This document shows, in pieces, positions 18,558-27,642 of a stretch of DNA of 64,000 bases. Position 1 is the stretch's first letter. Every line of letters starts with the position of its first letter. Origin of the DNA: a bacterium (GTDB lineage: Bacteria > Vulcanimicrobiota > Vulcanimicrobiia > Vulcanimicrobiales > SCRA01); assembly GCA_004298675.1 (NCBI GenBank), contig SCRI01000010.1:1-64000 (forward strand), read 5' to 3'. The position numbers were made by a program, and so were the translations under genes. The notes beneath the pieces are model-generated. The model ran no database searches. It saw only the letters and a list, made by a program, of their open reading frames with translations, and was not told where the DNA came from.

Positions 18558-20882
18558 TCAGAAGGGTAGGCTCACAGAGAGATCGATGCTCCGCCCAGCG
18601 GCGTACTGGGTGGTGTTGAAGCCGTTGTTCTGCTTGATGATGTAGGCGTCGTTGCTCAGGTTCAAGAGCGAGAGCTTCCAGCCCAGCGCCCCCGGGCCGC
18701 GGCGCTCCGCACGCCGGCCCACGGCCAGGCCGAACGTCAGGTGTGACGGCAGGCGGGCCGGGCCCGACTCGAACTGCACCGGGAAGCCGGTGCCGAAGTC
18801 GGCGGCGAGGCTGACGTAGGATTCGCGCCCCGCTCCGAACAGGTGCGTGAAATCGGCGTTGGCCGCTACGGCCTGATCGTGATCCTCCGGCTGGAAGCTG
18901 GTCGCGCCCGCCACTGTGCCCGGCGGGAAGTTGAAGAGCCCGCCGGAGAGTCCCTCGACCTGCGAGGAGCTCACGGTCGCCGAGAGATTCCAGAAGTCGC
19001 CGTCGGCCAACTGGGACTTCAGCCGCACCTCCACGCCCTGCGCGATCCCCAGATTGGAGTTGTAAAGCGCGAAGATAGGCGTGTTGTTGAGCTGGGTGGT
19101 GTCCAGCACGTTGACGGCGTGCCGGTCGAAGACGTTCACGTAGCCGGTGAGCTGCGGTCCGAAGGTGTGCGCCAACCCCAGCTCCCAGTAGGAGTCGCGC
19201 TCGGGCACCAGGTCGTAAACCGGCTCCGTGAGCGGCGCCGCGGCGTTGAACGCGATCACCGCCTCGCGGCGCGTATCCTCCAGTGCCGGCGCCGCGTAGA
19301 AGCGCCCGTAGTAGGCGTGCAGCACGTTCTTGGGATCGGCTTTGAGGTTGACCTCGACGCGCGGCGAGATCTGGTTACCACTCACGAATCCGGTCGAGGC
19401 GTCGTAGCGCAGCCCCGCGTTGATCGCCAGCGCCGGCGAGGGGTCGTAACGGTCCTCCACGTAGAGGCCAACGCTCGAGCCCGCCCGCTGCGGATTGTCG
19501 GTGAACGGCGGCAACGGCAGACCGCTGGACGGATCGAGCTGGTTGACGGTGAAGGTGGAGCGGAAGGACTCACGGCTTACGGCGAGACCGGCCTTCACGC
19601 CGTGCCGGGGCATCTGACGGAACCAGCTCGTATTCAAGCCTACGTAGTCCGCCACCCGATCCTGATTGGTCGACTGCAGAAAGTTGCCTGGCGCGGGCGT
19701 CCCGACGTACGACGCGAGATCATTGGGCGAATCGCCATGGTAGCGCACGCGACCGTAGCGCACCCACGGAGCCACCTGCACGTAGGCTAAGCCGTCACGC
19801 GAGGTGCGATTCCACGCCAGGCTCATGAAGCGGCTGTACTCCTGCTGGATGTCGTCCGTCTCCGCCGGATTCACGAGCGGATCGGCGGCGCTGAGTGCGG
19901 TATTGATGGGCACCTGGAAGGCCGAGTATGAGTTGACGGCATTGAGCGCGAGCGTGTCGCGCGGCGTCAGGTTGCGGATCACGCGCAGGAACTGGCTGCT
20001 CTGATTGGAGGCGTCGTGGATTGGATCCACGGTGGGCGAATCGATGCCGCGATCGCTGCGGTTGGTGTCGAGCGCGAGGTACGCCGCCGTCCCGCCTTCA
20101 TGGAAGCTATCGCTGAAGGTGCTGCCCGTGCGGCCGTAGCTCCCGGCGGAGAGCGTCAGCACGCCGCGGTTACCCAGCTCCAAGTCGTTGGCGTGCTTGG
20201 TGCTCACGTTGACGACGGCGCCGATCCGCTGCCCGCCGAACTCGGCGGGAATGGCGCCCGTGAAGACCTCCACGGCATCGACGTCGCGCGGATCGATGAC
20301 CTCGGAGAAGTTGGAGCTCGTAGGCTGCGGCAACGGCAGGCCGTCGATCTCGTAGGTCAGGCCGTGAAAGCCGTGCGCCACCGGCTCACCGTACGAGAAC
20401 GAGACGATGCCGGGTAGCGTCTCAACGACCTTGTTGAGGCTGCTGCCTCCCGGCAGCGTCGCGATCTGGCGCTGCCCCAGATCGTTGACCCCGGCAGGGG
20501 TCCCCGTCACGCTCGTTCCGCTGGCGGCGCGCACGGCGATGACCGTGAGTCCGCCGGCGATCAGATGCACCGCGACGCGCGCGCCGCTGGTGACGCTGAC
20601 GTTGGCCTTAGCCTCACCGGCACCGCGCTTCTTAGCAACGACCTGATACTCGCCGAACGGCACACGCACGAAGGCGAAGCCGCCGCGCGCATCGGTGGAC
20701 GCGATCAGCGCGTTGCCGTTGCCGGTCAGCGTCACGGTGGCGCCGGCGATCGGCGTGCCGTCCTTGGCGGCAAAGCTGCCCTGCACCACGCCGACCGTAT
20801 CGGCGCGCGCCGCCAGCGGTACGGCCACGGCTATGAGGAGCACGAGCGGAACGAACAAACACACGCGGATGAATCGCGCCAT
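18558..20882 (-). CDS. TonB-dependent receptor with carboxypeptidase-regulatory N-domain
   Basis: An outer-membrane transporter of 774 residues. A signal peptide (residues 1-27, ...LAARA-DT), a CarboxypepD_reg-like beta-sandwich (about 30-110), a plug domain (about 125-240) with LPGGSSLNKVVETLPGI and VEVFTGAIPAEFGGQ, then a long beta-barrel ending in a terminal aromatic (SVSLPF). ATG 20882 is preceded by a purine-rich GGGGG stretch. The substrate is unknown; the fused regulatory-like domain is seen in SusC-like and other polymer- or siderophore-linked receptors. No TonB/ExbBD genes are nearby. A small membrane protein lies upstream. Confidence 0.9.
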   Translation of the reverse strand: MARFIRVCLFVPLVLLIAVAVPLAARADTVGVVQGSFAAKDGTPIAGATVTLTGNGNALIASTDARGGFAFVRVPFGEYQVVAKKRGAGEAKANVSVTSGARVAVHLIAGGLTVIAVRAASGTSVTGTPAGVNDLGQRQIATLPGGSSLNKVVETLPGIVSFSYGEPVAHGFHGLTYEIDGLPLPQPTSSNFSEVIDPRDVDAVEVFTGAIPAEFGGQRIGAVVNVSTKHANDLELGNRGVLTLSAGSYGRTGSTFSDSFHEGGTAAYLALDTNRSDRGIDSPTVDPIHDASNQSSQFLRVIRNLTPRDTLALNAVNSYSAFQVPINTALSAADPLVNPAETDDIQQEYSRFMSLAWNRTSRDGLAYVQVAPWVRYGRVRYHGDSPNDLASYVGTPAPGNFLQSTNQDRVADYVGLNTSWFRQMPRHGVKAGLAVSRESFRSTFTVNQLDPSSGLPLPPFTDNPQRAGSSVGLYVEDRYDPSPALAINAGLRYDASTGFVSGNQISPRVEVNLKADPKNVLHAYYGRFYAAPALEDTRREAVIAFNAAAPLTEPVYDLVPERDSYWELGLAHTFGPQLTGYVNVFDRHAVNVLDTTQLNNTPIFALYNSNLGIAQGVEVRLKSQLADGDFWNLSATVSSSQVEGLSGGLFNFPPGTVAGATSFQPEDHDQAVAANADFTHLFGAGRESYVSLAADFGTGFPVQFESGPARLPSHLTFGLAVGRRAERRGPGALGWKLSLLNLSNDAYIIKQNNGFNTTQYAAGRSIDLSVSLPF

Positions 20883-20928
20883 GAAGAGAACCCCCTGCGG
20901 AAGCGACGAGTAGCGAGACGAACGGATG

Positions 20929-21450
20929 CTACGGGCGCGTGGGAGGTGCGCGGGGCGCGTGCGGGCTCGTGAGCGGCGCGGATGCCGCCGCAAGCGGCAC
21001 GCCGCCGCAGCGGAGACAGCCGCCTAGCGCCGCAGCGAGATGCTGCGGGGAGAGGCTGATGGCCCGCGCCACGGCGGGCAGCGTGAGCCCCGCCAGCGCC
21101 GCCACGGCCACGAGCAGCAGCAGCGCCAGCAGCAGCCGCCAGACGCCGAGACCGCCAAGGTGCCCCTCGGCCGCCTCGGCTACCAGGAAGACCGGCAACT
21201 GCAGTCCGGTGAGCACCGGAACCGCGGCGGCGCCCAGTGCCGCCAGGCCGTTGCGGCGGCGATCCGCCAGCGCCCAGGCTAATCCGCACAGCGCCGCGAC
21301 GAGCAACGTGCCGTGCCACGCTCCACCGAAGTCGTGGTCCTCGCCGAGCAGCGCATAGAGCAGCCCGTGGGCGAGCATCGCTCCACCCACGGCGACGCCC
21401 AACAGCGCTGCGAGCAAGCGCGGCTTCAGCCGCACGAGGCCGGTGATCAC
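20929..21450 (-). CDS. Small integral membrane protein
   Basis: 173 residues with about four hydrophobic helices (residues 10-35, 45-60, 75-90, 100-130) and a Pro/Ala-rich C-terminal tail of about 40 residues. No family was recognised. It lies 46 bases upstream of the TonB-dependent receptor on the same strand and is probably cotranscribed. Such neighbours often assist uptake, but nothing in the sequence shows the function. Confidence 0.6.
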   Translation of the reverse strand: MITGLVRLKPRLLAALLGVAVGGAMLAHGLLYALLGEDHDFGGAWHGTLLVAALCGLAWALADRRRNGLAALGAAAVPVLTGLQLPVFLVAEAAEGHLGGLGVWRLLLALLLLVAVAALAGLTLPAVARAISLSPQHLAAALGGCLRCGGVPLAAASAPLTSPHAPRAPPTRP

Positions 21451-21501
21451 GCTAACAGTCTACCATCCGTGGGCGCAACGAACAAGCGCGCTCGCGGTAC
21501 C

Positions 21502-22521
21502 TCAGCCGATCTCCGCCGCCTCGCCGTCGCGCAGCCCCTGCTCGAACGCGGCGTCGATGGCCGCCTGATCGTTGAATCCGAGAATGGGCAGCCCTAACCG
21601 CTGCGTGGGGCGCACGGTGTGCAGCGAGACCACGCGTTTCCCCCGCACGGAATCGGCGCGGATCGCCTCGTTGACCATCTGCGCGAGTTTGAGGTCGAGC
21701 GTGAGCATACGGTCCTGAAAGACGTCGTAGGTCACCAGCGCCAACTCCGCCATCGATACGGGTATTTCACGTGGCCGGTGATCGTCGGCCGGCTCCATGG
21801 CCACGACCGTGACGTCGCTGGCGCCGGCGTCGATCGCTAAGCCGATCGGCGAGTTGTTGGCGACGCCGCCATCGACGTAGAGGCAGCGCTCTCCACCCGT
21901 CTCGATCACCATCGGCTCGAAGGCACCCGGCGTTGCGGACGAGGCCAATACCGCGGGAAAGAAGTTCACGCCATCCAGTTGATAACACGCCCCCTTACGC
22001 TTCTGGCAAAAGGCGCGCTCGTACCCGGCGTGCGTGCCCACGAACGCGTAGAAACACTCCGATGCGGCGTGGCTGACGTTGGTCGCGCTCACGACCAGCG
22101 TGTGTCGCAGCGAGGCGAAGTCCATCGCGCCGGCCAAGGCCTCGATCACCGGCTCGCGAGCGAGCGTCCCCATCTGGCGGTAGATCGCGGAGGGCGGACC
22201 CAACTCCAAATACCGCGTGATCAAGCGCAGCAGATCGGCCGGGCGCATGTACAGTGGATCGTTGTTGAGCGCCTCGACGTCACCGATCAACTGCAGCAGC
22301 CGTTGCACTTGCGGTACGTAGCGAATGATGCGCTTGGAGGCGATAGCGTGCCAGATGCCCGCCATCTCGTCGATCTTCCCCTGCGCGACCAGCGCGCCGT
22401 TGATGGCGCCGATCGAGGTTCCGCACACGATATCGTAGGTCGCGCGGCGCGTCAGCGCCGCGACCACCCCGGCTTGATAGGCGCCCGCTGCGCCGCCACC
22501 GCTTAATACCAATGCACGCAT
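21502..22521 (-). CDS. Patatin-like phospholipase
   Basis: 339 residues of the RssA/patatin family. The oxyanion-hole Gly-rich loop is LVLSGGGAAGAYQAG at the N-terminus, the nucleophile Ser36 lies in GTSIG, and the catalytic Asp in VDGGVANNSPIG. Ser-Asp dyad enzymes of this group hydrolyse phospholipids or acyl glycerols. No signal peptide, so it is cytoplasmic or peripheral to the inner membrane. It is divergent from the MFS gene at 22593. Confidence 0.9.
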   Translation of the reverse strand: MRALVLSGGGAAGAYQAGVVAALTRRATYDIVCGTSIGAINGALVAQGKIDEMAGIWHAIASKRIIRYVPQVQRLLQLIGDVEALNNDPLYMRPADLLRLITRYLELGPPSAIYRQMGTLAREPVIEALAGAMDFASLRHTLVVSATNVSHAASECFYAFVGTHAGYERAFCQKRKGACYQLDGVNFFPAVLASSATPGAFEPMVIETGGERCLYVDGGVANNSPIGLAIDAGASDVTVVAMEPADDHRPREIPVSMAELALVTYDVFQDRMLTLDLKLAQMVNEAIRADSVRGKRVVSLHTVRPTQRLGLPILGFNDQAAIDAAFEQGLRDGEAAEIG

Positions 22522-22592
22522 CGTCGCTCTCCCTTTTCGCGACGGGAAATCAGCGGGCCTCGCGAGCCCGGCATGCTATACTCGTGAAACCG

Positions 22593-23798
22593 ATGCGAAC
22601 GTATTCGCGCTACACCGTCCTGGCGCTGACGGTGATCGTGCAAGCCGCAATTTCCCTGGTGCAACAAGGTTTCGGTTCCATCGTGCCCTTCATCGCCGTC
22701 GCGCTCGCGCTGGATCACGCGCACGTCGGGCTCGCCGTCGCGGCGACCTCGGCAGGCTCCGCGGCTTTCACCGCGCTCTCGGGCGTGGCCGTCGATTACT
22801 TCGGCGAACGGGCGATCATCCTGTCCACGGGCCTGTGCTCGGGCCTCGCGCTGATCGCGGCCGCGGCGTTTGCCAACTTCGAGTGGCTAGTCCTGTGTCT
22901 CTTTCTCTTCGGCGTGGCCTATGGCGCTTCAACGCCCGCGGGCGGACGCGCGATCCTGCTGTGGTTCACACACAATCGCGGCTTCGCGATGGGCATCCGT
23001 CAAACCGGTGTTCCCATCGGTGGTCTGTGCGGCGCATTGCTGCTGCCGTTGATCGCGGCGCACGCGGGCTACCGCTGGTCGCTGGCCGCCGGCGGGCTCA
23101 TCTGCATCGGGCTCTCCACCGCCGCCGCGCTGGCCTATCGCAGTCCGGATGGTGCGGATGCGGCGGCCTCTCCGCACTTGCGCGCGCTGCTACGCGGCAT
23201 GCTGCGCATCGCGCGCAGCCCGCGCAGCATCTACGTCAACCTCACCTGCGGCGTACTGGTCAGCGCGCAATACGCTGTACTCTCGTTCCTCGTACTCTCG
23301 CTCATCGCGCGTGCCCACACCGGCATCGCACTGGCAGCGGCGGCGCTGGCCGTGGCACAAGCCGGCGCCGCCGGTGGGCGGCTGCTGTGGGGAGCGCTCA
23401 GCGACAAGCTCTTCGACGGTGACCGCATGCTGCCAATGGCGCTGATCTGCGTCCTCTCGGCGGTCACGCTGTGGTGGCTAGCCGCCCTCACAGGCGGCTC
23501 GACGGCGCTAATCCTCTCCGTAGCGCTGCTGCTCGGCCTCACCACGGCGGCCTGGAACGGCCTCTTCGCCGCCGTTCAAGCAGAGATCGGTGGCGCGGAT
23601 CTCGCGGGAAGCTCGCTGGGCGTGGGTCTCACCGCCATCTACGGCGCCGGCGCAATCGCGCCGCCGCTCTTCGGCTTGCTGGTAGACCACGCGGGCTTCT
23701 CCTTTGCCTGGCACGTGCTCGCGGTCGTGACGCTGCTTGGTATCGCGCCGGCCTTGGCGGCGCGGCGCCTCCTGCGGGCCCAGGTCAGCGCAGCGTAG
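22593..23798 (+). CDS. MFS transporter (NNP/OFA-like)
   Basis: 401 residues with 12 predicted membrane spans and a charged loop after TM2 (VDYFGERAI). The RAILLWFTHNRGFAMGIRQTG segment in TM4-TM5 is typical of MFS permeases that carry organic anions or cyanate. Start 22593 is chosen because a TATACT box ends ten bases before it; an in-frame ATG 22512 exists but would overlap the divergent patatin. The 3' end overlaps the pseudopilin gene by 14 bases (convergent). Substrate unknown. Confidence 0.85.
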   Translation: MRTYSRYTVLALTVIVQAAISLVQQGFGSIVPFIAVALALDHAHVGLAVAATSAGSAAFTALSGVAVDYFGERAIILSTGLCSGLALIAAAAFANFEWLVLCLFLFGVAYGASTPAGGRAILLWFTHNRGFAMGIRQTGVPIGGLCGALLLPLIAAHAGYRWSLAAGGLICIGLSTAAALAYRSPDGADAAASPHLRALLRGMLRIARSPRSIYVNLTCGVLVSAQYAVLSFLVLSLIARAHTGIALAAAALAVAQAGAAGGRLLWGALSDKLFDGDRMLPMALICVLSAVTLWWLAALTGGSTALILSVALLLGLTTAAWNGLFAAVQAEIGGADLAGSSLGVGLTAIYGAGAIAPPLFGLLVDHAGFSFAWHVLAVVTLLGIAPALAARRLLRAQVSAA

Positions 23799-24309
23799 CC
23801 TGCGCGCAAGGCAGCGAACGCCGTATGAGGCCGCCGCCGTCCGCGATCGTGAGCTGTAGCTCCGTCGTGCAAACCGGTTCGGCCGGCAGCGCCCCCTGAC
23901 TGGGCTCCCACGCCGCGGCGGTAACGCTCCCCGTGCTATCGACGAAGAGCGCAAACGGAGGTTGCGGTGCGATCCCCGCGAGTGCGACGTGAGCCTCGGA
24001 CCAATACGGCTCGGCGCCGCCGGGAACCAGCGTGACGCCGGGCCGCGGCCGGTTGCGATAGAGCGTGGCGATGAAGCCTTCGCCGCTCGCCGGCAGCGCG
24101 AAGACGAGCGTGGCGCCGTCTCCACCGGCCGCGGCCTGGACACGCGCCGCGTCGACCAACTGTGCCAGGCGCGCGGCGGCGGTGGCGGCGCCGAGCGGGT
24201 GACTCGAGAGTGCCGGCGCCAAGGCCGCCAACGCCAGCAGCGCCGCTAGCCCCGCCGCCACCACCAGCTCGGCAAGGGTAAAGCCCGCACCGCGCCCGCG
24301 CCGCCTCAC
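23785..24309 (-). CDS. Type II/IV pseudopilin
   Basis: 174 residues from GTG 24309, which overlaps the upstream stop as GTGA. Short basic leader RRRGRGAG, then the prepilin peptidase site G|FTLAEL with Glu at +5, then a hydrophobic N-terminal helix (VVAAGLAALLALAALAPAL). The C-terminal domain has a Cys pair (PVCTTEL... SLPCAQ) that may form a disulfide like minor pilins. Third gene of a three-gene pseudopilin operon. Probably a minor pilin/GspH-like subunit in an inner-membrane pilus or secretion pseudopilus. Confidence 0.75.
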   Translation of the reverse strand: MRRRGRGAGFTLAELVVAAGLAALLALAALAPALSSHPLGAATAAARLAQLVDAARVQAAAGGDGATLVFALPASGEGFIATLYRNRPRPGVTLVPGGAEPYWSEAHVALAGIAPQPPFALFVDSTGSVTAAAWEPSQGALPAEPVCTTELQLTIADGGGLIRRSLPCAQATLR

Positions 24310-24983
24310 CGCGCCCAGCCCTGCGGCGGCTGGGTTCCGGCATCCCACGACTGGTCGGCGAAACGATCCGCAGGGCGCGGGGTGGCACCGTTGCAGGCGC
24401 CGCTGCCGCCGTCCGCGCAGAGCAGCACGGCATGGACGCGCGTGTCGTCCCCGGCACTCGCACCGCCGCTATCGCCTTGCTCGTCAATGGAGAGGGCGGC
24501 GGCGTCGAGCACGCCCGTTACCACGGCGTAGGGTGGCGCCGCGAGCACCCGCAGCGTCAACATCCGCGCGCGCGTAGCCAAAGGCGTACCATCCGCCCCC
24601 CGCACCACAGCGGTCACACGCGCCGCGATGCGCCCCTCCGCGACGCCGGGGGATTGCTGCAACGACGGCGCAACCAAGACTCCGCCCTGCGTCCCGCTCG
24701 CGCCGGTCTGCGCAACGCTGGTCTCGACGCGCCAGAGGTTCGCCGCGTACGAAACCAACCCGGTCGAGGGAGCGGGCAGCGGGACCGGCGTCACACCTCC
24801 ACCTGCGCGCACGGCGGAGGCGATCGCGTCGATCAACTGCTGCTGCGCGTGCTCCAACGCTCCGGCCGCGATGCTCGAGGCCGTGCGCGCAACGGAGGCA
24901 TGCGCCGTTGCGATCGTTCCCGTGGCCAGCGCTGCTACCAAGAGCGCTAGGCCGAGCAGCGGCACCAACACCTGCGCGAGCAC
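24306..24983 (-). CDS. Pilus-associated membrane-anchored protein
   Basis: 225 residues from GTG 24983. One N-terminal hydrophobic helix (VLVPLLGLALLVAALATGT) with no prepilin Gly/Glu+5 site, then a soluble domain with VARTASSIAAGALEHAQQQ helix and beta-rich repeats. The position between two pseudopilin genes suggests a PilX/GspK-like minor component of the same assembly. The Cys residues in LLCADGGSGACNG near the C-terminus may be disulfide-bonded. It overlaps the downstream pseudopilin by four bases. No close family was recognised. Confidence 0.6.
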   Translation of the reverse strand: MLAQVLVPLLGLALLVAALATGTIATAHASVARTASSIAAGALEHAQQQLIDAIASAVRAGGGVTPVPLPAPSTGLVSYAANLWRVETSVAQTGASGTQGGVLVAPSLQQSPGVAEGRIAARVTAVVRGADGTPLATRARMLTLRVLAAPPYAVVTGVLDAAALSIDEQGDSGGASAGDDTRVHAVLLCADGGSGACNGATPRPADRFADQSWDAGTQPPQGWAR

Positions 24984-24991
24984 GCCGGACG

Positions 24992-25417
24992 CTACGGCCC
25001 CACCGGCCCGAGCAGGGAGTTCGGCAGCGGCGCGCGCGCTTGCAACGGCTCGTGGAGTGCGACGAGCGCATCTTCGAGCGTTACGGTTACGGTAACGCCG
25101 GCGGTGCCGCCCGTTAGGGTGATGCGCGCTTGCGCCGTGCCGGCATCCCGCAGGCAGCGCGCCGGCAGCGTCCAGGTAGCCGGCAGCGCGGCGGCCACGG
25201 CGCCGGATGCCTGCGCGTCGTAGGCACCGGCGGCACGCACGCGCGCCAAGACGTTACGCGCGAGACGGCGCGCCTGGTCCCGGCATGCGGCACGCCGCGG
25301 GGAGGCGGCGAGCTGCAGCGCGGGGACCAGCATGACCAGGCTCAGCGTGGCGATACCAAGTACCACGATTGCCTCCACCAAACCAAAGCCGCGGGCGCGC
25401 GGCGCGAGCATGCTCAT
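24992..25417 (-). CDS. Type II/IV pseudopilin, first of operon
   Basis: 141 residues. Leader MSMLAPRARG, cleavage site G|FGLVEA with Glu at +5, then helix IVVLGIATLSLVMLVPAL and a globular domain with a Cys pair (RRAACRDQ and PARCLRD). It opens the minus-strand operon of two pseudopilins and one pilus-associated protein. The prepilin peptidase, ATPase and secretin are not in the window, so the assembly machine must be encoded elsewhere. Confidence 0.75.
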   Translation of the reverse strand: MSMLAPRARGFGLVEAIVVLGIATLSLVMLVPALQLAASPRRAACRDQARRLARNVLARVRAAGAYDAQASGAVAAALPATWTLPARCLRDAGTAQARITLTGGTAGVTVTVTLEDALVALHEPLQARAPLPNSLLGPVGP

Positions 25418-25535
25418 GGCATTAGCATGAGTGCCGCTGCAAGGGCCGGACTAGACGCGACCCGGCATGCAACCATGGTCGTAGCGGCGGTGGTCAGAAG
25501 AGGCGCAGCATACACGTGACGAGAGGGAGGACACG

Positions 25536-26306
25536 GTGGAACGCGATCGTTATCTCGAGCAGTGGGCGGCATGGCTCCCCGCGGCGTTGGTATGGCTGGC
25601 ACAGGATCCGCCAAACTACCGCGATTCCGAAGGAACCATACCGAAGCCGGCGCGCCCGGTACTCGGCATCCAACGCGTCGACGGCCCCTTGCGCGTGGCG
25701 CTGCTCTCATCTTCGGCGGCGTACGACACGGCGACGCAGCCGGCGTACAACGAGCACTGCGTGATCGGGGATTCGTCCTGGCGAGTCTTCCCATACGATC
25801 TGCCCGACGAGCGCATCGACTTCGCCCACGAGCACTTCGATCGCGCTCCGGCGCGCCGAGATCCGGAGCTCGTCCTGCCGCGCCGCGCCTTGCGCGCGAC
25901 CGGCGTCGAAACCACCGCGCACGCGATCTCGTGGAGCGGCTATTCGATGGACTGGCCCGGCCTGCTGCATCAGACGATTCCGCAGATGGTGGCGCAGGTC
26001 AAGGCGGACAACGCCAACGCGGCGCTCTTAGTCCCAGTCTGACCACTTTGCCACATGACGGCCGGTCTGGTCGTCGACGCCTTGGAAACCGCCGGTATCC
26101 CCACGGTCGTGGTCGGCAATCAGCGCGTACCGCTGAAGGGACTGCCGCGCGTGATCCTCACCCGCTACGAGCGCGGCAAGAACTTCGGCGAGCCCGGCGA
26201 TATCGGGGAACACGAGCACATCGCCGCGGCAGCCGTAGACCTGCTACGCAACGCCACGGAGCCGACGCTACTGGATCTGCGCGCGGAGGCTACGCCGGTA
26301 CGCTGA
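25536..26306 (+). CDS. GrdB-family selenoprotein-like protein with in-frame UGA (Sec169)
   Basis: One continuous frame of 256 residues from GTG 25536 (RBS GGGAGG five bases upstream), interrupted only by TGA at 26040-26042. The residues around it read LLVPV-U-PLCHMTAGLVV: the U-x-x-C redox motif of the glycine/sarcosine/betaine/D-proline reductase selenoprotein B family, where this position is Sec or Cys (for example LVPxCPxCHQTVG). Cys172 is the partner. The N-terminal half shows the family's FAHEHFDRAPARRDPELVLP stretch, and after the TGA AGIPTVVVGNQRVPLKGLP continues at normal coding quality. A SECIS-like hairpin lies 21 bases downstream. The reaction in this short, stand-alone form is unknown. 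If Sec is not made, the gene is broken. Confidence 0.7.
26057..26075 (+). promoter_or_regulatory. Candidate bacterial SECIS element
   Basis: The seven-pair stem GACGGCC / GGTCGTC (one G-U pair; an eighth U-G pair can extend it) closes the loop GGUCU, which starts with two Gs as in the E. coli fdhF SECIS loop. The loop begins 22 bases after the UGA, within the 16-37 range known for SelB recognition. Confidence 0.6.
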
Positions 26307-27615
26307 GCGCGGCGAAGGCTGCGTCGAGGGCACGTAAGCCTTCGTCGAGCTCGGCCCGCGTCACCGTCAGCGGCGGGGCGACCATCACCACGTTGTAACG
26401 GCCAAAGGTGTAGGCGCCCCGCTTGCGCAGCTCGCTGAAGAACGCGGGCATCGGCCCCGGGTTCTTTCCCTGCCACTCTACCAGCGGCTCGCGCGTCGCG
26501 CGATCCTTGACCAGCTCGAGCGCGAAGAACGAACCGATACCGCGCACCTCGCCGATCACCGGGTGCTTGCGCTGCAGTTCTTCCAGGCCGCTGCGCAGCC
26601 AGGTCTCGATCTCGCGGCCGCGCTCGTAGAGGCCCTCCTCACGATAGACGCGCAGCGTCGCGAGGCCGGCGGCCACGCTCATCGGATGTCCCGAATAGGT
26701 ATGGCCACACATCAGCGCGTGGTCGTCGAAGTACGCCGCCAACGACTCGCGCACCATCACGCCGCCCAACGGCAGATACGACGAGGTCACGCCCTTCGCA
26801 AACGTGACGAGGTCGGGCACGAAGCCAATGCGTGTATGCGCGAAGGTCGCGCCGGTGCGCCCGAAGCCCGTCATCACCTCGTCGGCGATCAGCATGATGC
26901 CGTAGCGGTCGCACAGCGCGCGCACCCCTTGCAGATAACCCTCGGGATAGACGATCACGCCGTTCGAGCCCACCACCGGCTCCAGCAGGATCGCCGCGAT
27001 GCTGGCCGCGTTCTCATAGGTGATGACCAGCTCCAGGTGCACCAGAGCCCGCTCCACTTCAACCTTCGGGTCATTGGTATTGAAGGGACTGCGATAGGGA
27101 TAGGGCGTCCAGAAGTGCACGACGCCGGGAATGCCCGGCTCCGTGGCCCAGCGGCGGTTCTCGCCGGTGAAGGTTCCCGCGCCCGGCGACGATCCGTGGA
27201 ACGAGCGGTAGGCCGTGAGCACCTTGCTGCGCCCGGTGGCCATGCGCACCATCTTGACCGCATCCTCGTTGGCTTCGGCGCCACCGGTCGTGAAGAAGAC
27301 GCGCCCGCTTTCACTCCAGGGCATCAACTTCGCCAGCTCCGTGGCCAGCTCGGCTCGCGCATCGTTGAAGAACGAAGGCGCCGCGTAGCAGAGGCGCGAC
27401 GCCTGCTCGGCGATGGCATTGACGACCGCGGGATGGCTGTGCCCGAGGTTCACCGAGACCAATCCCGATGCAAGATCGAGATAGCGGTTACCCTCGGCGT
27501 CGTAGAGGAACGAACCCGCGCCGCGAACGATCATCGGCGGATTCAGCGCGCCTTGCACACCCCACGGGGTGAGGACGTGGCGGGCATGTGCCTCTCGCAA
27601 CTCGTTCGCGTTCAT
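26290..27615 (-). CDS. Class III (omega) aminotransferase, taurine/beta-alanine-pyruvate-like
   Basis: PLP enzyme of 441 residues moving an omega-amino group to pyruvate or 2-oxoglutarate. Seen: RYLDLASGLVSVNLGHSHP at the start, FFTTGGAEANEDAVKM (phosphate loop), LLEPVVGSNGVIVYPEGYL, LIADEVMTGFGRTG (Asp over the PLP ring), and FAKGVTSSYLPLGGVMV (Schiff-base Lys). The sequence resembles taurine-pyruvate or diamine aminotransferases; the actual donor is not known. Its 3' end overlaps the convergent GrdB-like gene by 17 bases. It lies 28 bases downstream of sdhB and may be cotranscribed with sdhCAB. Confidence 0.88.
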   Translation of the reverse strand: MNANELREAHARHVLTPWGVQGALNPPMIVRGAGSFLYDAEGNRYLDLASGLVSVNLGHSHPAVVNAIAEQASRLCYAAPSFFNDARAELATELAKLMPWSESGRVFFTTGGAEANEDAVKMVRMATGRSKVLTAYRSFHGSSPGAGTFTGENRRWATEPGIPGVVHFWTPYPYRSPFNTNDPKVEVERALVHLELVITYENAASIAAILLEPVVGSNGVIVYPEGYLQGVRALCDRYGIMLIADEVMTGFGRTGATFAHTRIGFVPDLVTFAKGVTSSYLPLGGVMVRESLAAYFDDHALMCGHTYSGHPMSVAAGLATLRVYREEGLYERGREIETWLRSGLEELQRKHPVIGEVRGIGSFFALELVKDRATREPLVEWQGKNPGPMPAFFSELRKRGAYTFGRYNVVMVAPPLTVTRAELDEGLRALDAAFAALSVPA

Positions 27616-27642
27616 GGGCAGCTTACGACCTTTCGAAGATGG

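Noticed and set aside
18843-19790. 315-codon plus-strand frame inside the TonB receptor
   Set aside because: It lies wholly antisense to a clear TonB receptor gene and shows shadow-type composition.
26055-26306. A separate small gene downstream of a truncated GrdB-like ORF
   Set aside because: The two open segments share one frame and join at a UGA in a U-x-x-C motif; the second segment has no Shine-Dalgarno and starts in the middle of a conserved block.
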